Origin: Sphingomonas sp. OK281
GTDB taxonomy: Bacteria > Pseudomonadota > Alphaproteobacteria > Sphingomonadales > Sphingomonadaceae
DNA: 64,000 nucleotides
Direction: 5' to 3'
Assembly: GCF_900115295.1 (NCBI RefSeq)
Contig: NZ_FOVZ01000005.1
Span: forward strand, 328,762-392,761
Shown here piece after piece: positions 10,681 to 20,500 of this stretch (position 1 is the first letter of the stretch; each line of letters starts with the position of its first letter). The notes under the pieces were generated by a model. That model was not told where the DNA came from. It saw only the letters and a program-made list of their open reading frames with translations, and searched no databases. A program made the translations under genes and the position numbers.

Positions 10681-11840
10681 CCGATACGCAAACGCCGCCG
10701 CCTGCCGCTGCTCCGGCCGGCAATCCGCGCGCACGCAAGCGCGCGCTGACGATCCTTGGCGTGGTCGTCGTGATCGGCGCGATCGTGTGGGCGGTGTTCC
10801 ACTTCCTGCTCGCGGCGCCCGTCCAGGAGACCGACGACGCCTATGTCGCGGGCGACGTGGTGGCGATCACCGCGCGCGATCCCGGGCAGGTGACCGCGAT
10901 CCATGCCGACAACACGCAGGTCGTGAAGGCGGGACAGCCGCTGATCGACCTCGACGCCGCGACCGCGGATGTCGGCGTGGCCTCCGCCGAGGCGGAGCTT
11001 GCGCGGGCGGTGCGTGCGACGCGCTCGGACTTTTCGAAGGTCAACGAGACCGGGGCTGCGGTCGTTCAGGCGGAGGCCGAGCTGGCGCGGGCGCGGAACG
11101 ATCTCGCCCGTCGCCGCGGCGCCGCTGCGGAAGGCGCGATCTCGGGCGAGGAACTGAGCCATGCGGCGGACCAGGTAAAGGTGGCGAGCGCGACGCTGCA
11201 ACTCGCGCGCAGCCAGCAAGCACAGTCGCGTAACGGCGTCGTCGGCACGACGGTGTCGAACAATCCGGCGGTGCTGGCGGCGATCGCGGCGTATCGGCGG
11301 GCGGCGATCACGCGCAGCCACATGCACGTCGTCGCGCCGATCGATGGCGTCGTCGCGCAACGCACCGTGCAGCTCGGGCAGCAGGTGTCGGCGGGGATGC
11401 CGTTGATGGCGGTGGTGCCGCTCGACCGCGTCTGGGTCGACGCGAACTTCCGCGAGACGCAGTTGCGCGATCTGCGGATCGGGCAGGCTGCGACGGTGAC
11501 GGCCGATATGTATGGCGACGATCTCGTCTATCACGGACATGTCGTCGGCCTCGGCGCGGGTAGCGGCAACGCGTTCGCGCTGCTGCCGCCGCAGAATGCG
11601 AGCGGCAACTGGATCAAGATCACCCAGCGCGTGCCGGTGCGCATCGCGCTCGACAAGGGCGAGCTGCGGCGCAATCCGTTGCGGGTCGGGCTGTCGGTGA
11701 ACGCGATCGTCAAGACCGCGGACAAGTCGGGAACGATGGTCGGGCGGCCGGCGGTGGCGGCGTATAAGGGTCTGGCGACCGGGCAGGGTGATGCCGCGGT
11801 CGATGCGAAGATCCGCCAGATCATCGCGGCGAACCGGTGA
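10677..11840 (+). CDS. emrA: EmrA-type membrane-fusion (adaptor) protein of MFS efflux
   Basis: This periplasmic adaptor links the inner-membrane MFS pump to the outer-membrane channel. It has 387 residues, with one N-terminal membrane segment (about 24-44), then the EmrA signature ETDDAYVAG, a coiled-coil hairpin (about 95-195), a lipoyl/barrel part (HVVAPIDGVVAQR) and the EmrA-type end motif NWIKITQRVPVRI. The start overlaps the stop of the NodT gene. The emrB partner follows after a 286-base gap occupied by two repeat elements. Confidence 0.92.
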   Translation: MTDTQTPPPAAAPAGNPRARKRALTILGVVVVIGAIVWAVFHFLLAAPVQETDDAYVAGDVVAITARDPGQVTAIHADNTQVVKAGQPLIDLDAATADVGVASAEAELARAVRATRSDFSKVNETGAAVVQAEAELARARNDLARRRGAAAEGAISGEELSHAADQVKVASATLQLARSQQAQSRNGVVGTTVSNNPAVLAAIAAYRRAAITRSHMHVVAPIDGVVAQRTVQLGQQVSAGMPLMAVVPLDRVWVDANFRETQLRDLRIGQAATVTADMYGDDLVYHGHVVGLGAGSGNAFALLPPQNASGNWIKITQRVPVRIALDKGELRRNPLRVGLSVNAIVKTADKSGTMVGRPAVAAYKGLATGQGDAAVDAKIRQIIAANR

Positions 11841-11893
11841 TGATTGTGCGCCGTTCGCTCCCGTCTTGCTGGGTTGGTGCCGGCGCTCCCTTC

Positions 11894-11950
11894 CTTGTTC
11901 TCCCGCGAAGGCGGGAGTCTAGTCTGGGTCCCCGCCTTCGCGGGGAAACA
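11894..11950. repeat. Family B inverted repeat, copy 1
   Basis: TTCTCCCGCGAAGGCGGGAG and CCCCGCCTTCGCGGGG lie side by side, separated by about 12 bases (AGTCTGGGT core). Other copies are at 31147 and 54002. Here, as at 54002, it is followed within 35 bases by a family A element in the same order. Confidence 0.85.
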
Positions 11951-11983
11951 GGCTTGTTGGTAACCTCCACGCTTCAGGCGGCA

Positions 11984-12090
11984 CCACCCCGGCGGAGGCC
12001 GGGGCCCAGTTGGAAAGGTGGTTGTAACAGCGCGCTGCCTTCCGTTAGCCTCGTCCCCCAACTGGGCCCCGGCCTTCGCCGGGGTGGTTG
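11984..12090. repeat. Family A inverted-pair repeat, copy 2
   Basis: Same arms and GTAAC spacer core as the copy at 1956. It sits between emrA and emrB inside the efflux operon. I see nothing else in this gap except the short stretch before emrB. Confidence 0.9.
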
Positions 12091-12126
12091 GGGTGCAGCA
12101 GTTCGCTCTCAGCGGGACGTTCTCTA

Positions 12127-13671
12127 ATGGCAGCCCCCTCCGGCCCCGGTCCCGCCCCCCTCGTCGGCGGCTCGCTCGCGCTCACTGCGTTCGCGCTCGC
12201 GCTCGGCACTTTCATGCAGGTGCTCGACACGACGATCGCCAACGTCTCGCTCCCGACCATCGCCGGCAATCTCGGCGTCTCGAGCGACAACTCCACCTGG
12301 ATCGTCACGGCGTTCGCGGTCGCCAATGGAGTCGCGGTGCCGTTGACCGGGTGGCTGATGGGCCGGTTCGGGGTGGTGAAGACGTTTTGCACCTCGGTTG
12401 TCCTGTTCACGATCGCGTCGTTCCTGTGCGGGATCGCGTGGGATCTGCCCTCGCTGATCGGCTTCCGCGTGTTGCAAGGCGCGGTTTCGGGGCCGATGAT
12501 TCCAGGCAGCCAGGCGCTGCTGATTGCGATCTTCCCTGCGCACAAGCGGGGCACTGCGTTGGCGATCTGGTCGATGACGACGCTGGTTGCGCCCATCATG
12601 GGGCCGATACTCGGCGGCTACATCTCCGATAACTATCATTGGAGCTGGATTTTCCTGATCAACGTCCCGTTCGGGATCTTCACGGCGTTCATTTGCTGGA
12701 ACAAGCTCGGCAAGCGCGACACCCCCACCCGGAAATTGCCGATCGATCAGGTCGGGCTGATCCTGCTGGTGATCTGGGTCGGCGCACTGCAGATCGTGCT
12801 CGATCTCGGCAAGAACGACGACTGGTTCGCCGCCGACCGGATCGTCGTCGCCACGATCGTTGCCGCGATCGGCTTTGTGGGTTGGCTCATCTGGGAGCTG
12901 ACCGACGCCAACCCGGCCGTGAACCTGTCGCTGTTCAAGAACCGCAACTTCGCGATCGGCACGACCGCGTTCTGCCTCGGCTATGCGGTGTTCTTCGCCA
13001 ACACGCTGTTGCTGCCGCTCTGGTTGCAGACGCAGATGGGCTATACCGCGACCTGGGCGGGGCTGGTCGCAGCGCCGAGCGGCGTGGTCGCCGTGCTGCT
13101 GACGCCGCTGATGGCGAAGCTTGCCGGCAAGTTCGATGCGCGCCTGCTCGCCACCGTGGCGTTCGCGGCGTTCGGCTACTCCTATTACCTGCGCTCCGGG
13201 TACACGACCTATGCGAGCTTCTACGACCTGATGCTGCCGATGCTGGTGCAGGGTATCGCGATGAGCAGCTTCTTCCTTTCGATGCTGACGATTTCGTTCG
13301 ACCGCATACCGGCCGAGCGCCTGCCGTCCGCGACGGGCATCTCGAATTTCGCGCGTATCACCGCGGGCAGCTTTGCCGCCTCGCTGATTACGACCGCGTG
13401 GGATCGGCGGGAGGCCCTGCACCAGAGCCGGTTGTCGGACGCCGTCGGTAGCGCGTCGCCCTATCAGATGGCCAGCGGCGCCTTGACCCGGATGGGCCTG
13501 ACGGATGTCCAGGCGGCGGGCGCGATCACGCGGCAGATGGTCGGGCAGGCATATCTGCTCGCTTCGACCGATATCTTCCGCCTCTCGGCATGGCTGTGCC
13601 TCGCGCTGATCCTGCTCGTCTGGTGCACCCGCCGCGCCAACCCCCCGCAAGGCCCAATTGCGGCCGACTGA
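12127..13671 (+). CDS. emrB: EmrB/QacA-family MFS drug efflux transporter (DHA2, 14 membrane segments)
   Basis: An inner-membrane proton-driven exporter of hydrophobic compounds, 514 residues, the expected length for a DHA2 transporter. The first segment carries the family motif LDTTIANVSLPTI (residues about 33-45), and GWLMGRFG is motif A after segment 2. GPILGGYISDNYHWSWIFLINVPFG is the typical segment 5 region. The ATG at 12127 gives the expected short cytoplasmic start. It works with the EmrA and NodT proteins upstream. Confidence 0.95.
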   Translation: MAAPSGPGPAPLVGGSLALTAFALALGTFMQVLDTTIANVSLPTIAGNLGVSSDNSTWIVTAFAVANGVAVPLTGWLMGRFGVVKTFCTSVVLFTIASFLCGIAWDLPSLIGFRVLQGAVSGPMIPGSQALLIAIFPAHKRGTALAIWSMTTLVAPIMGPILGGYISDNYHWSWIFLINVPFGIFTAFICWNKLGKRDTPTRKLPIDQVGLILLVIWVGALQIVLDLGKNDDWFAADRIVVATIVAAIGFVGWLIWELTDANPAVNLSLFKNRNFAIGTTAFCLGYAVFFANTLLLPLWLQTQMGYTATWAGLVAAPSGVVAVLLTPLMAKLAGKFDARLLATVAFAAFGYSYYLRSGYTTYASFYDLMLPMLVQGIAMSSFFLSMLTISFDRIPAERLPSATGISNFARITAGSFAASLITTAWDRREALHQSRLSDAVGSASPYQMASGALTRMGLTDVQAAGAITRQMVGQAYLLASTDIFRLSAWLCLALILLVWCTRRANPPQGPIAAD

Positions 13672-13803
13672 CCAAGATCGCTGTCATTTCTTTATGACGG
13701 ATCGCGTCCGAAACGATTGATAGGCCATCGAAACACTATCGAAACCAATAGACCCCTAACGGTGGCTTCACCAAATACGAACAGCCTGTGGGGGGCCAGA
13801 TAC

Positions 13804-14079
13804 ATGATCATCAAGAACACCGCTTTGCGGATCGTAGCGACATGCCTGCTGACGAGCGCGACTCCGTTATGGGCCGCGCCATCGTCCACATGTGTGCAGT
13901 CCGTGAGCAAGCCGCGCCTGATCTGCGACGAAGGTTCGTGCATTCGCGTCTCGGTCAACGACCTGTGCGACGCCGTGCGCGCTTCCTATCCCGCCAAGCG
14001 CCGGGTCGTGAAGCCGATGCGAAGCGAGGTCGACCCGGTTCGTAACGAACTGACCTTGCTGATCGCCAGCGTCAGCTGA
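13804..14079 (+). CDS. Small secreted protein, hypothetical
   Basis: A 91-residue frame starting MIIKNTALRIVATC. Residues 1-25 form a clear signal peptide ending WAAP; the mature part is about 65 residues with three Cys (one after the signal and two in ICDEGSC) plus one in NDLCDAV. It looks like a small periplasmic protein with possible disulfides. There is a G-rich stretch but no strong ribosome site. It sits alone between emrB and the convergent lactonase gene. I do not recognise a family. Confidence 0.6.
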   Translation: MIIKNTALRIVATCLLTSATPLWAAPSSTCVQSVSKPRLICDEGSCIRVSVNDLCDAVRASYPAKRRVVKPMRSEVDPVRNELTLLIASVS

Positions 14080-14100
14080 AGCATAGGGGCGTGGCGGCTG

Positions 14101-15177
14101 TCAGCCGATCAGCGCGAACGCCGCGCCTGGTACGGTGATGGCGTTGCCGGTCGATGCGAGTGTTCCATCGGCCAATATGTCGAGCATCGTGACGCGGTGA
14201 TCGCGCTCGTGCACGACCATCATGCGGGCCTCTTCTTCCAATATCATGAAGAACCTGGGCGACACGCCGCCGCTGGTAATATGCTGGATCGGTGTCGCAT
14301 CGCCGCGTGCATCGAGGGCAAAGACGGCAATGCTGTCATGGCCGCGGTTGGAGACGTATAGACGGTCTCCAGCCGCGTTTGCGCCGATATGCGCGAGGAT
14401 ACTGTGGCCACTCCATCCGGCGGGGATCGTCGGCAACGTTGCGCGTTCTCGAAGTTCGACCGACCCATTACCGGTACCGTCGATGTCTAGCGTGACCAGC
14501 GTGCTGTCCAGTTCGCAGACGAGATACGCCAACCCGGGCTGGCTGTCGTGAAACAGCATGTGCCGCGGTCCCGAGCCCGGTGCAGCGCGAAACGCGGTTT
14601 GGACCGAACCGATGGTCCCGCTTTGCGCATCGAATGCAAACGCGAGCACGGCGTCCGTGCCCAGGTCCGTTGCATACAAGGTTCGGTTGTCCGGACTGAA
14701 GCCGACCCAATGTGCGTGCGGCGATTCCTGCCGATCCGGATCTGGGCCGCGCCCGTCGTTGACGTACACCATCGGTGGTATGATCGGCATGCCGCTATTC
14801 TGGTCGAGACGGTACACCGCGATGCCACCGTTGCCATAGTTGGCGACCGCGATACACGACTGGGTGGCATCGATCGCGACATGACAGGGCGCGGCGCCCT
14901 CGGTGGCCACGCTGCCGAGCCGATGCCAGCCGGAACTCGTCCGCCGATGGACGCCGAGCCTGCCGATATCCTGCTCGTCCGCCAGATAGTGGAGGTCGAA
15001 TCGTGATGCATGGACGCCGAACGAGGCGTTGCTCGCGTCGCGATACGGCGGGCCGACCGCGAGCGAACCAGTCGTGCCGGTCAGGGGATACAGGCCGCCG
15101 CCGCCCTCACCGGCATAGGTGCCGATCCACGGGGACGGCGTGACGGAGAGGGCAGGTTCGATGTCGCGGTCGAGCAT
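14101..15177 (-). CDS. Lactonase / 6-phosphogluconolactonase-like beta-propeller protein
   Basis: A 358-residue protein with the repeated strand pattern of the YbhE-type seven-bladed propeller. Supporting motifs are IGTYAGEGGGGLYPL at the N-terminus, APCHVAIDATQSCIAVANYGNGGIAVY (about 95-121), SPHAHWVGFSPDNRTLYATDLGTD, GPRHMLFHDSQPGLAYLVCEL and the terminal NRGHDSIAVF and GGVSPRFFMI. This family opens sugar lactones, so 6-phosphogluconolactonase is the closest named role, but the substrate cannot be read from sequence. No signal peptide is seen. The ATG at 15177 has TAGGAG nine bases upstream. Confidence 0.85.
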   Translation of the reverse strand: MLDRDIEPALSVTPSPWIGTYAGEGGGGLYPLTGTTGSLAVGPPYRDASNASFGVHASRFDLHYLADEQDIGRLGVHRRTSSGWHRLGSVATEGAAPCHVAIDATQSCIAVANYGNGGIAVYRLDQNSGMPIIPPMVYVNDGRGPDPDRQESPHAHWVGFSPDNRTLYATDLGTDAVLAFAFDAQSGTIGSVQTAFRAAPGSGPRHMLFHDSQPGLAYLVCELDSTLVTLDIDGTGNGSVELRERATLPTIPAGWSGHSILAHIGANAAGDRLYVSNRGHDSIAVFALDARGDATPIQHITSGGVSPRFFMILEEEARMMVVHERDHRVTMLDILADGTLASTGNAITVPGAAFALIG

Positions 15178-15224
15178 GGCAATGCTCCTACGGCGTGACG
15201 ATGCATCGCCAAAGCCGAAACGGC

Positions 15225-15380
15225 TTATCGCTTCAGCGCGGCGATCAGCTGCTCGCGGTAGAGTTGTGCGAGGTCTTCGTGCATCCGTGCGATTGGTACG
15301 TTCTGCGCGAGCCGAGCCAGAACCGATTGATCGTCCATCCTGCGTTCGAGCACTGAGGGGTGCGGTAGATAATCCATCAT
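15225..15380 (-). CDS. Small hypothetical protein, 51 residues
   Basis: The frame begins MMDYLPHPSVLERRMDDQSV and ends YREQLIAALKR. It is helical, charged and soluble, with a plausible protein composition. The frame continues upstream to 15473 but the added part looks less protein-like. No clear ribosome site. It lies in a pocket of three small genes (15225-16025). Function unknown. Confidence 0.5.
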   Translation of the reverse strand: MMDYLPHPSVLERRMDDQSVLARLAQNVPIARMHEDLAQLYREQLIAALKR

Positions 15381-15490
15381 CGTTCGGCTGCGCCCGGCAT
15401 GTTGCCGGCAAATTTCAGACGAGCCGTCGTCCCATAAAGATACCCGTTCGATGGCTGGCATTGCGGCCGGCATTGTCCTACCGACGCGCG

Positions 15491-15748
15491 ATGGGCGATC
15501 TGGATAGACTGGTTCCTTCGGGGATTATCGAGCAATGGGTCTATCACCTGAGGCGACAACGATCGCGCGCGAGCGATGCGATCTGGTTGATCGATCAGGG
15601 GTTTACTCTGCACGACGGGCAGGACGGCATTCCACAGCAGGACGCGACTGCACGCTGGCGCGCCGAACAGGAAACAGTCGTCGAAGAGGTCACCGCGCTG
15701 TTGGCGTTGTACGACAAGATCAATCTCGGCAAAGCGGATATGGAATAG
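15491..15748 (+). CDS. Small hypothetical protein, 85 residues
   Basis: The frame begins MGDLDRLVPSGIIEQWVYHL. It is soluble and mostly helical, with no signal peptide; the C-terminal half (WRAEQETVVEEVTALLALYDKI) looks like a short coiled-coil helix. It starts divergently from the gene at 15380. I do not recognise a family. Confidence 0.55.
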   Translation: MGDLDRLVPSGIIEQWVYHLRRQRSRASDAIWLIDQGFTLHDGQDGIPQQDATARWRAEQETVVEEVTALLALYDKINLGKADME

Positions 15749-15755
15749 GGCCGGC

Positions 15756-16025
15756 CTAAACGCCGTAGCTTTTGCGCATCAACCAACCGGTATGCTGCAG
15801 CGACGAACTCTGCGGCGACTCCGCACCCGCCATGCCGGCGGCGAGTTCGGCAGAGGCTGCGAGTTGAAGATGCCGCTCGCTGAGCACGCGATGCGCCGTG
15901 CGTGCAGTCTCAGACCGCGATCGACGCGCAAGCCCCTGTTCCTGCGCAGCACGCTCCTGGTGATACTGGACCTGTGCATGCCACGCCTGCGCGCACTTGG
16001 TTTCGGCTAGGCTCGGGTCGGTCAT
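15756..16025 (-). CDS. Small hypothetical protein, 89 residues
   Basis: The frame begins MTDPSLAETKCAQAWHAQVQ and contains a long, Arg- and Ala-rich helix (about residues 20-65). A start five codons upstream (MLEF, 16040) is equally possible. It is convergent with the 85-residue gene, seven bases apart. No recognisable domain. Confidence 0.5.
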   Translation of the reverse strand: MTDPSLAETKCAQAWHAQVQYHQERAAQEQGLARRSRSETARTAHRVLSERHLQLAASAELAAGMAGAESPQSSSLQHTGWLMRKSYGV

Positions 16026-16108
16026 GATGAACTCCAACATCGCGACCGACTTGATCCTGTTTAGGTTCCGGCATGTTTCAAATGTAGGTTAATGCGGCAA
16101 TCCGGTTA

Positions 16109-17518
16109 TCAGACGGGCTTGGATGCAGTTTGCCAGCCACCGCCCAGCGCGCGGAACAGGTCGACTTGCGCCCCGGCGATCCGCGCGTCGGCGGCGGCGA
16201 GATCCGTGTCCGTATCGGCCAACGTACGCTCGGCGTCGAGGACGTCGAGGAAGTCGATCTGGCCTTCGCGCTGGCGGGCGCGGGTGATGCGGGCGGCGGT
16301 GGCGGCGTTGTCGTGCGCGGACTGTAGCTGCGTCCGGCGATCGAGTTCGCGGGCGTAGTTCGACAGCGCGGTCTCGGTTTCCTCGAGTGCGGTGAGGACG
16401 CTGCCGTCGAAATTGGCGAGTGCGCCACGCGAGTCCGCCTCGGCGCCGGCGATGCGCGCGCGAGCCGCCGACTGGTTGAGCGACCAGTTTAGGAGGGGCC
16501 CGAGCAGCCAGCGGATCGGGCCGCCGGTGAAGATGTCGCCGACGCTGAGTGCGGTCGAGCCGATCGAGCCACCAAGCGAGATCTGTGGATAGAGTTGCGA
16601 GGTCTGCACGCCGATCCGCGCGGTCGCCGCCGCAAGCCGGCGTTCGGCGGCGTGGACGTCGGGGCGGCGTGCTAGCAACGCCGCACCGTCACCGATCGGG
16701 ATCGGCTGATCGAGGCGCGGCGTGGTGGTGCGCGCGCCGGCGGTTGCGGGCAGGTCCTGCGGCGTGCGGCCGGTGAGCGTGGCGAGGCGGAACAGCGCGG
16801 CTTGGCGCTCGGCCTCGATCTGCGGAATGTTGGCGGCGCGCTGGTCGCGCAGGGCGGCGATCCGGACCTGATCGAGGCGGGCTGCACGACCGGCGTCGAC
16901 GCGCTTGCCGGTCAGCGTGTTCGACTTGTCGAGCAGGTCGACGATCCGCCGCGCGACCGCGAGGCGTTCGGCGGACGAGGCTGCGTCGACATAGGCGCGC
17001 GTGGTGGCGGCAACGATCGAGACACGGACGGCGTCCGCATCGGCCTGCGCGGCGCCGACGTCACCGCGGGCTGCCTCGACGTTGCGGCGGACTCGGCCGG
17101 CGAGATCGACCTCGTAGCTGACGTCGAGGCCTACGTCGTAGGTGGCGCGCTCACGATCGAGACCGGGCAGGTTCTGGAGTTGCGAGGTGCGGGCGTAGTT
17201 GCTGCTCGCGCCCGCGTTCACCTGTGGCTCGCGGTCGGTCTTCGCGCCGCGCAACGATGCGCGGGCGCTGTCGAGCCGGGCGACTGCCACGCGGAGGTCG
17301 GTGTTCGCCGCGAGCGCATCCGCGACGAGCCCGTCGAGGACCGGGTCGCGGTACATCCGCCACCAGTCGTTGTCGGGCGCGGTAGTGACGGTGGCTGCAT
17401 TCGCGGTGACGAACGATGCGGCCGCCTTGGGTGGGGTGATCGGCGCGACGTAGTCGGGGCCGGCGGCGCAGGCGGCGAGCGTCAGCGCCGACAGGCTCGC
17501 GAGGAGGGCGGACTTCAT
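16109..17518 (-). CDS. Outer-membrane factor lipoprotein of the RND efflux system (NodT/OprM family)
   Basis: This is the outer-membrane channel for the pump encoded just before it. It has 469 residues with a lipoprotein signal ending LTLAAC (Cys 17), then WWRMYRDPVLDGLVADALAANTDL and two outer-membrane-efflux domains. The C-terminal segment DFLDVLDAERTLADTDTDLA is typical of OprM-like proteins. It begins 10 bases after the pump gene ends. It is a paralogue of the protein at 9271-10680 with the same length but only moderate similarity. Confidence 0.94.
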   Translation of the reverse strand: MKSALLASLSALTLAACAAGPDYVAPITPPKAAASFVTANAATVTTAPDNDWWRMYRDPVLDGLVADALAANTDLRVAVARLDSARASLRGAKTDREPQVNAGASSNYARTSQLQNLPGLDRERATYDVGLDVSYEVDLAGRVRRNVEAARGDVGAAQADADAVRVSIVAATTRAYVDAASSAERLAVARRIVDLLDKSNTLTGKRVDAGRAARLDQVRIAALRDQRAANIPQIEAERQAALFRLATLTGRTPQDLPATAGARTTTPRLDQPIPIGDGAALLARRPDVHAAERRLAAATARIGVQTSQLYPQISLGGSIGSTALSVGDIFTGGPIRWLLGPLLNWSLNQSAARARIAGAEADSRGALANFDGSVLTALEETETALSNYARELDRRTQLQSAHDNAATAARITRARQREGQIDFLDVLDAERTLADTDTDLAAADARIAGAQVDLFRALGGGWQTASKPV

Positions 17519-17528
17519 GATGCTGGTC

Positions 17529-20500
17529 CTATTCGGCTGGCTGAAGCGTCGGGGCGGCAGCGGTTGGCTTGCGGCGTTCGAACCGCAGCGCCAGCGCCCG
17601 TGCGACGACATAGAAGGTGGGGGTGAAGAGCAGACCGAACCCGGTCACGCCGATCATCCCGAAGAACACCGCGGTCCCGAGCGCCTGGCGGAGTTCCGCA
17701 CCCGCACCGGTCGCGATCACCAGCGGCACCGCGCCGAGGATGAACGCGAAGCTGGTCATCAGGATCGGCCGCAACCGGTCCTTCGCCGCGCGCACCGCCG
17801 CCTCGACGGGAGTGAGGCCGTCCTGTTCCTCGGCCTGCTTGGCGAACTCGACCACGAGGATCGCGTTCTTCGCGGCGAGCGCAATCAGCACGACCAGGCC
17901 GATCTGCGTCAGGACGTTGTTGTCCATACCTCGCAGGTTCACGCCGGTCATCGCCGCGAGCAGACACATCGGCACGATCAGGATGATCGCGAGCGGCAAC
18001 GTCAGGCTCTCATATTGCGCGGCGAGCACGAGGAAGACGAACACCACCGCCATGCCGAAGACGAGCGCGGCGGTGCTGCCGGCGGCCTTCTGCTGATAGG
18101 CGATGCCGGTCCATTCATGCGCGTAGCCTGCCGGGAGCGACGCATCGGCGAGCTTCTCCATCGCGACCAGCGACTGGCCCGAGGAATAGCCCTTGGCGGT
18201 GTCGCCATCGACCTCGACCGCGGGGAACAGGTTGTAGCGGACCACGCGGTACGGGCCGGTCTTGTCCTTGAACGTCGAGACCGAGCCGACCGGGACCATC
18301 TGGCCCGAATTGGAGCGAGTCTTGAGGTTGGCGATGTCCGCGGTGGTGTTGCGGAACGGTGCGTCGGCCTGCGCGGTGACGCGGTAGGTGCGGCCCAACA
18401 GGTTGAAGTCGTTGACGAACGCCGAGCCGAGATAGACCTGCAACGCCTCGAACACGCGCTCGGGTGGGACGCCCAAGAGGTTGGCCTTGGCGCGGTCGAC
18501 ATCGGCGAAGATGCGCGGGGTGGCGGTGTCGAAGAACGTGTAGATCTGGGCGAGACCCTTGGTCTGGTTCGCTTGGCCGATCAGCGCGTAGCTCGTCTTG
18601 CCGAGGTCGGCGTAACCGTGGCCGCCCTGGTCCTGCACCATCAGGCGATAGCCGCCGGCCGAGCCGATGCCCTGGATGAGCGGCGGCGGGACGATCAGCA
18701 GGCGCGCTTCGGTGATGTCGCCGGTCGCCTTCTGCGATTCCGCCATGATGCTCGCGAGCGTGACGCCGAGCTTCTTGCGTTCCTCGAAGCTCTTCAGCGG
18801 GATGTAGGCGGCGGCCGAGTTGGGGGCGAGCGTCTGCGACGGACCGTCGAAGCCCGCGAGCATGACCGCTCCCTTGACGCCGGCGAGCGGCAGGATGCGT
18901 TTCGCGACCTTCTGCATGACCGCGTCGGTGCGCTCGACTGACGAGCCGGGCGGAAGCTGGATGACGGTCAGGAAATAGCCCTGGTCCTGCGCAGGCACGA
19001 AGCCCGACGGGGTGATCGTGAACACGCCGACCGTGACCGCGATCAACGCGGCATAGGCGATCATCATCCGGCGCGGCGCGGTGACTAGGCGGGCGGTGAG
19101 GCGGGCATAGCTGTCGCTCATCCGCTCGAACCCGCGGTTGAAGGCGTCGCCGGCGCGTCGCACGGTGCGGGTCACGCGGTTGCCGGAATCGGCGGGGGCG
19201 GTCGGCTTGAGCAGCATCGCGGCGAGTGCCGGCGACAGTGTCAGCGAGATCAGCAGCGAGATGATCGTCGCGGTCGAGATGGTCACCGCGAACTGGCGGT
19301 AGAACGCGCCCGAGAGGCCGGTGAGGAACACGGTCGGGATAAACACCGCGCACAGCACGAGCACGATCGCGACGAGCGCGCCCGACACTTCGTCCATCGA
19401 TGTGCGCGCCGCCTCCAACGGGGAGAGCCCGTGCTCGAGGTTGCGCTCGACATTCTCGACCACGACGATCGCATCATCGACGACGATGCCGATCGCGAGG
19501 ACTAGGCCGAACAGCGACAGGTTGTTGAGGCTGTACCCGGCGGCGGCCAGCACCGCGAAGGTACCGATCAGCGAGACCGGGATCGCCACGATCGGGATGA
19601 TCGCCGCGCGCCACTTCTGCAGGAAGACGAGGATGACGAGCACGACGAGGACCATCGCCTCGAAGAGCGTGTGCTTCACCGCGTCGATCGACTGCGCAAT
19701 GAACTCGGTCGGGTTGTAGATGACCTTGTATTCGAGACCCTTGGGGAAGCGCTTCGACATGCTCTCCATCTCGGCGGTGACGGCCTGTGCCGCGCCGAGT
19801 GCGTTCGAGCCGGGACGCTGGAAGACCGCGGCGATGACCGTCGGCTTGCCGCTGAGATAGGTGTTGGCGCCGTAATCCTGCGCGCCGAGTTCGACGCGGG
19901 CGACGTCCGAGACGCGGACCTGACGGCCTTGCGCGTCGGTGCGGATGACGACGTCGGCGAACTGCTTGGGATCGGTCAGGCGGCCCTGCGTCTCGACGTT
20001 GAGCTGAAACGCGCTGTTGCCCTTGTCATAGGGCGGCTGGCCGAGCGTACCGGCGGCGACCTGGACGTTCTGCGCGCGCAATGCCGCGACGATCTCGCCG
20101 GCGGTGAGGTCTAGCGCGGCGGCGCGGCCGGGGTCGATCCAGATGCGCATCGAGTAATCGCGTGCACCGAACAGCTGCACGTCGCCGACGCCGTCGATAC
20201 GGCTGAGGCGATCGCGGACCTGGGTCAGCGCGTAGTTAGAGATGTAGCCGCGATCGAGCGAGTTGTCGGGCGAGACGAGGTTCACCACCATCAGGAAGTC
20301 GGGCGACGTCTTGCGCGTCACCACGCCAAGACGCTGGACGTCTTCGGGTAGGCGCGGGACGGCGACCGCGACGCGGTTCTGGACGAGCACCTGGGCTGCG
20401 TCGAGATTGGTGCCGATCTTGAAGGTGACGGTGATCGTGACCTTGCCGTCGCCGGTGGATTGCGACGACTGGTACAGCATGTTGTCGACGCCGTTGATCT

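Noticed and set aside
13689..13720. Possible PHO box upstream of the small secreted protein (CTGTCAT at 13690)
   Set aside because: The nearby ATGAC is inverted and not at 11-base direct spacing, so the site lacks the repeated PhoB architecture.
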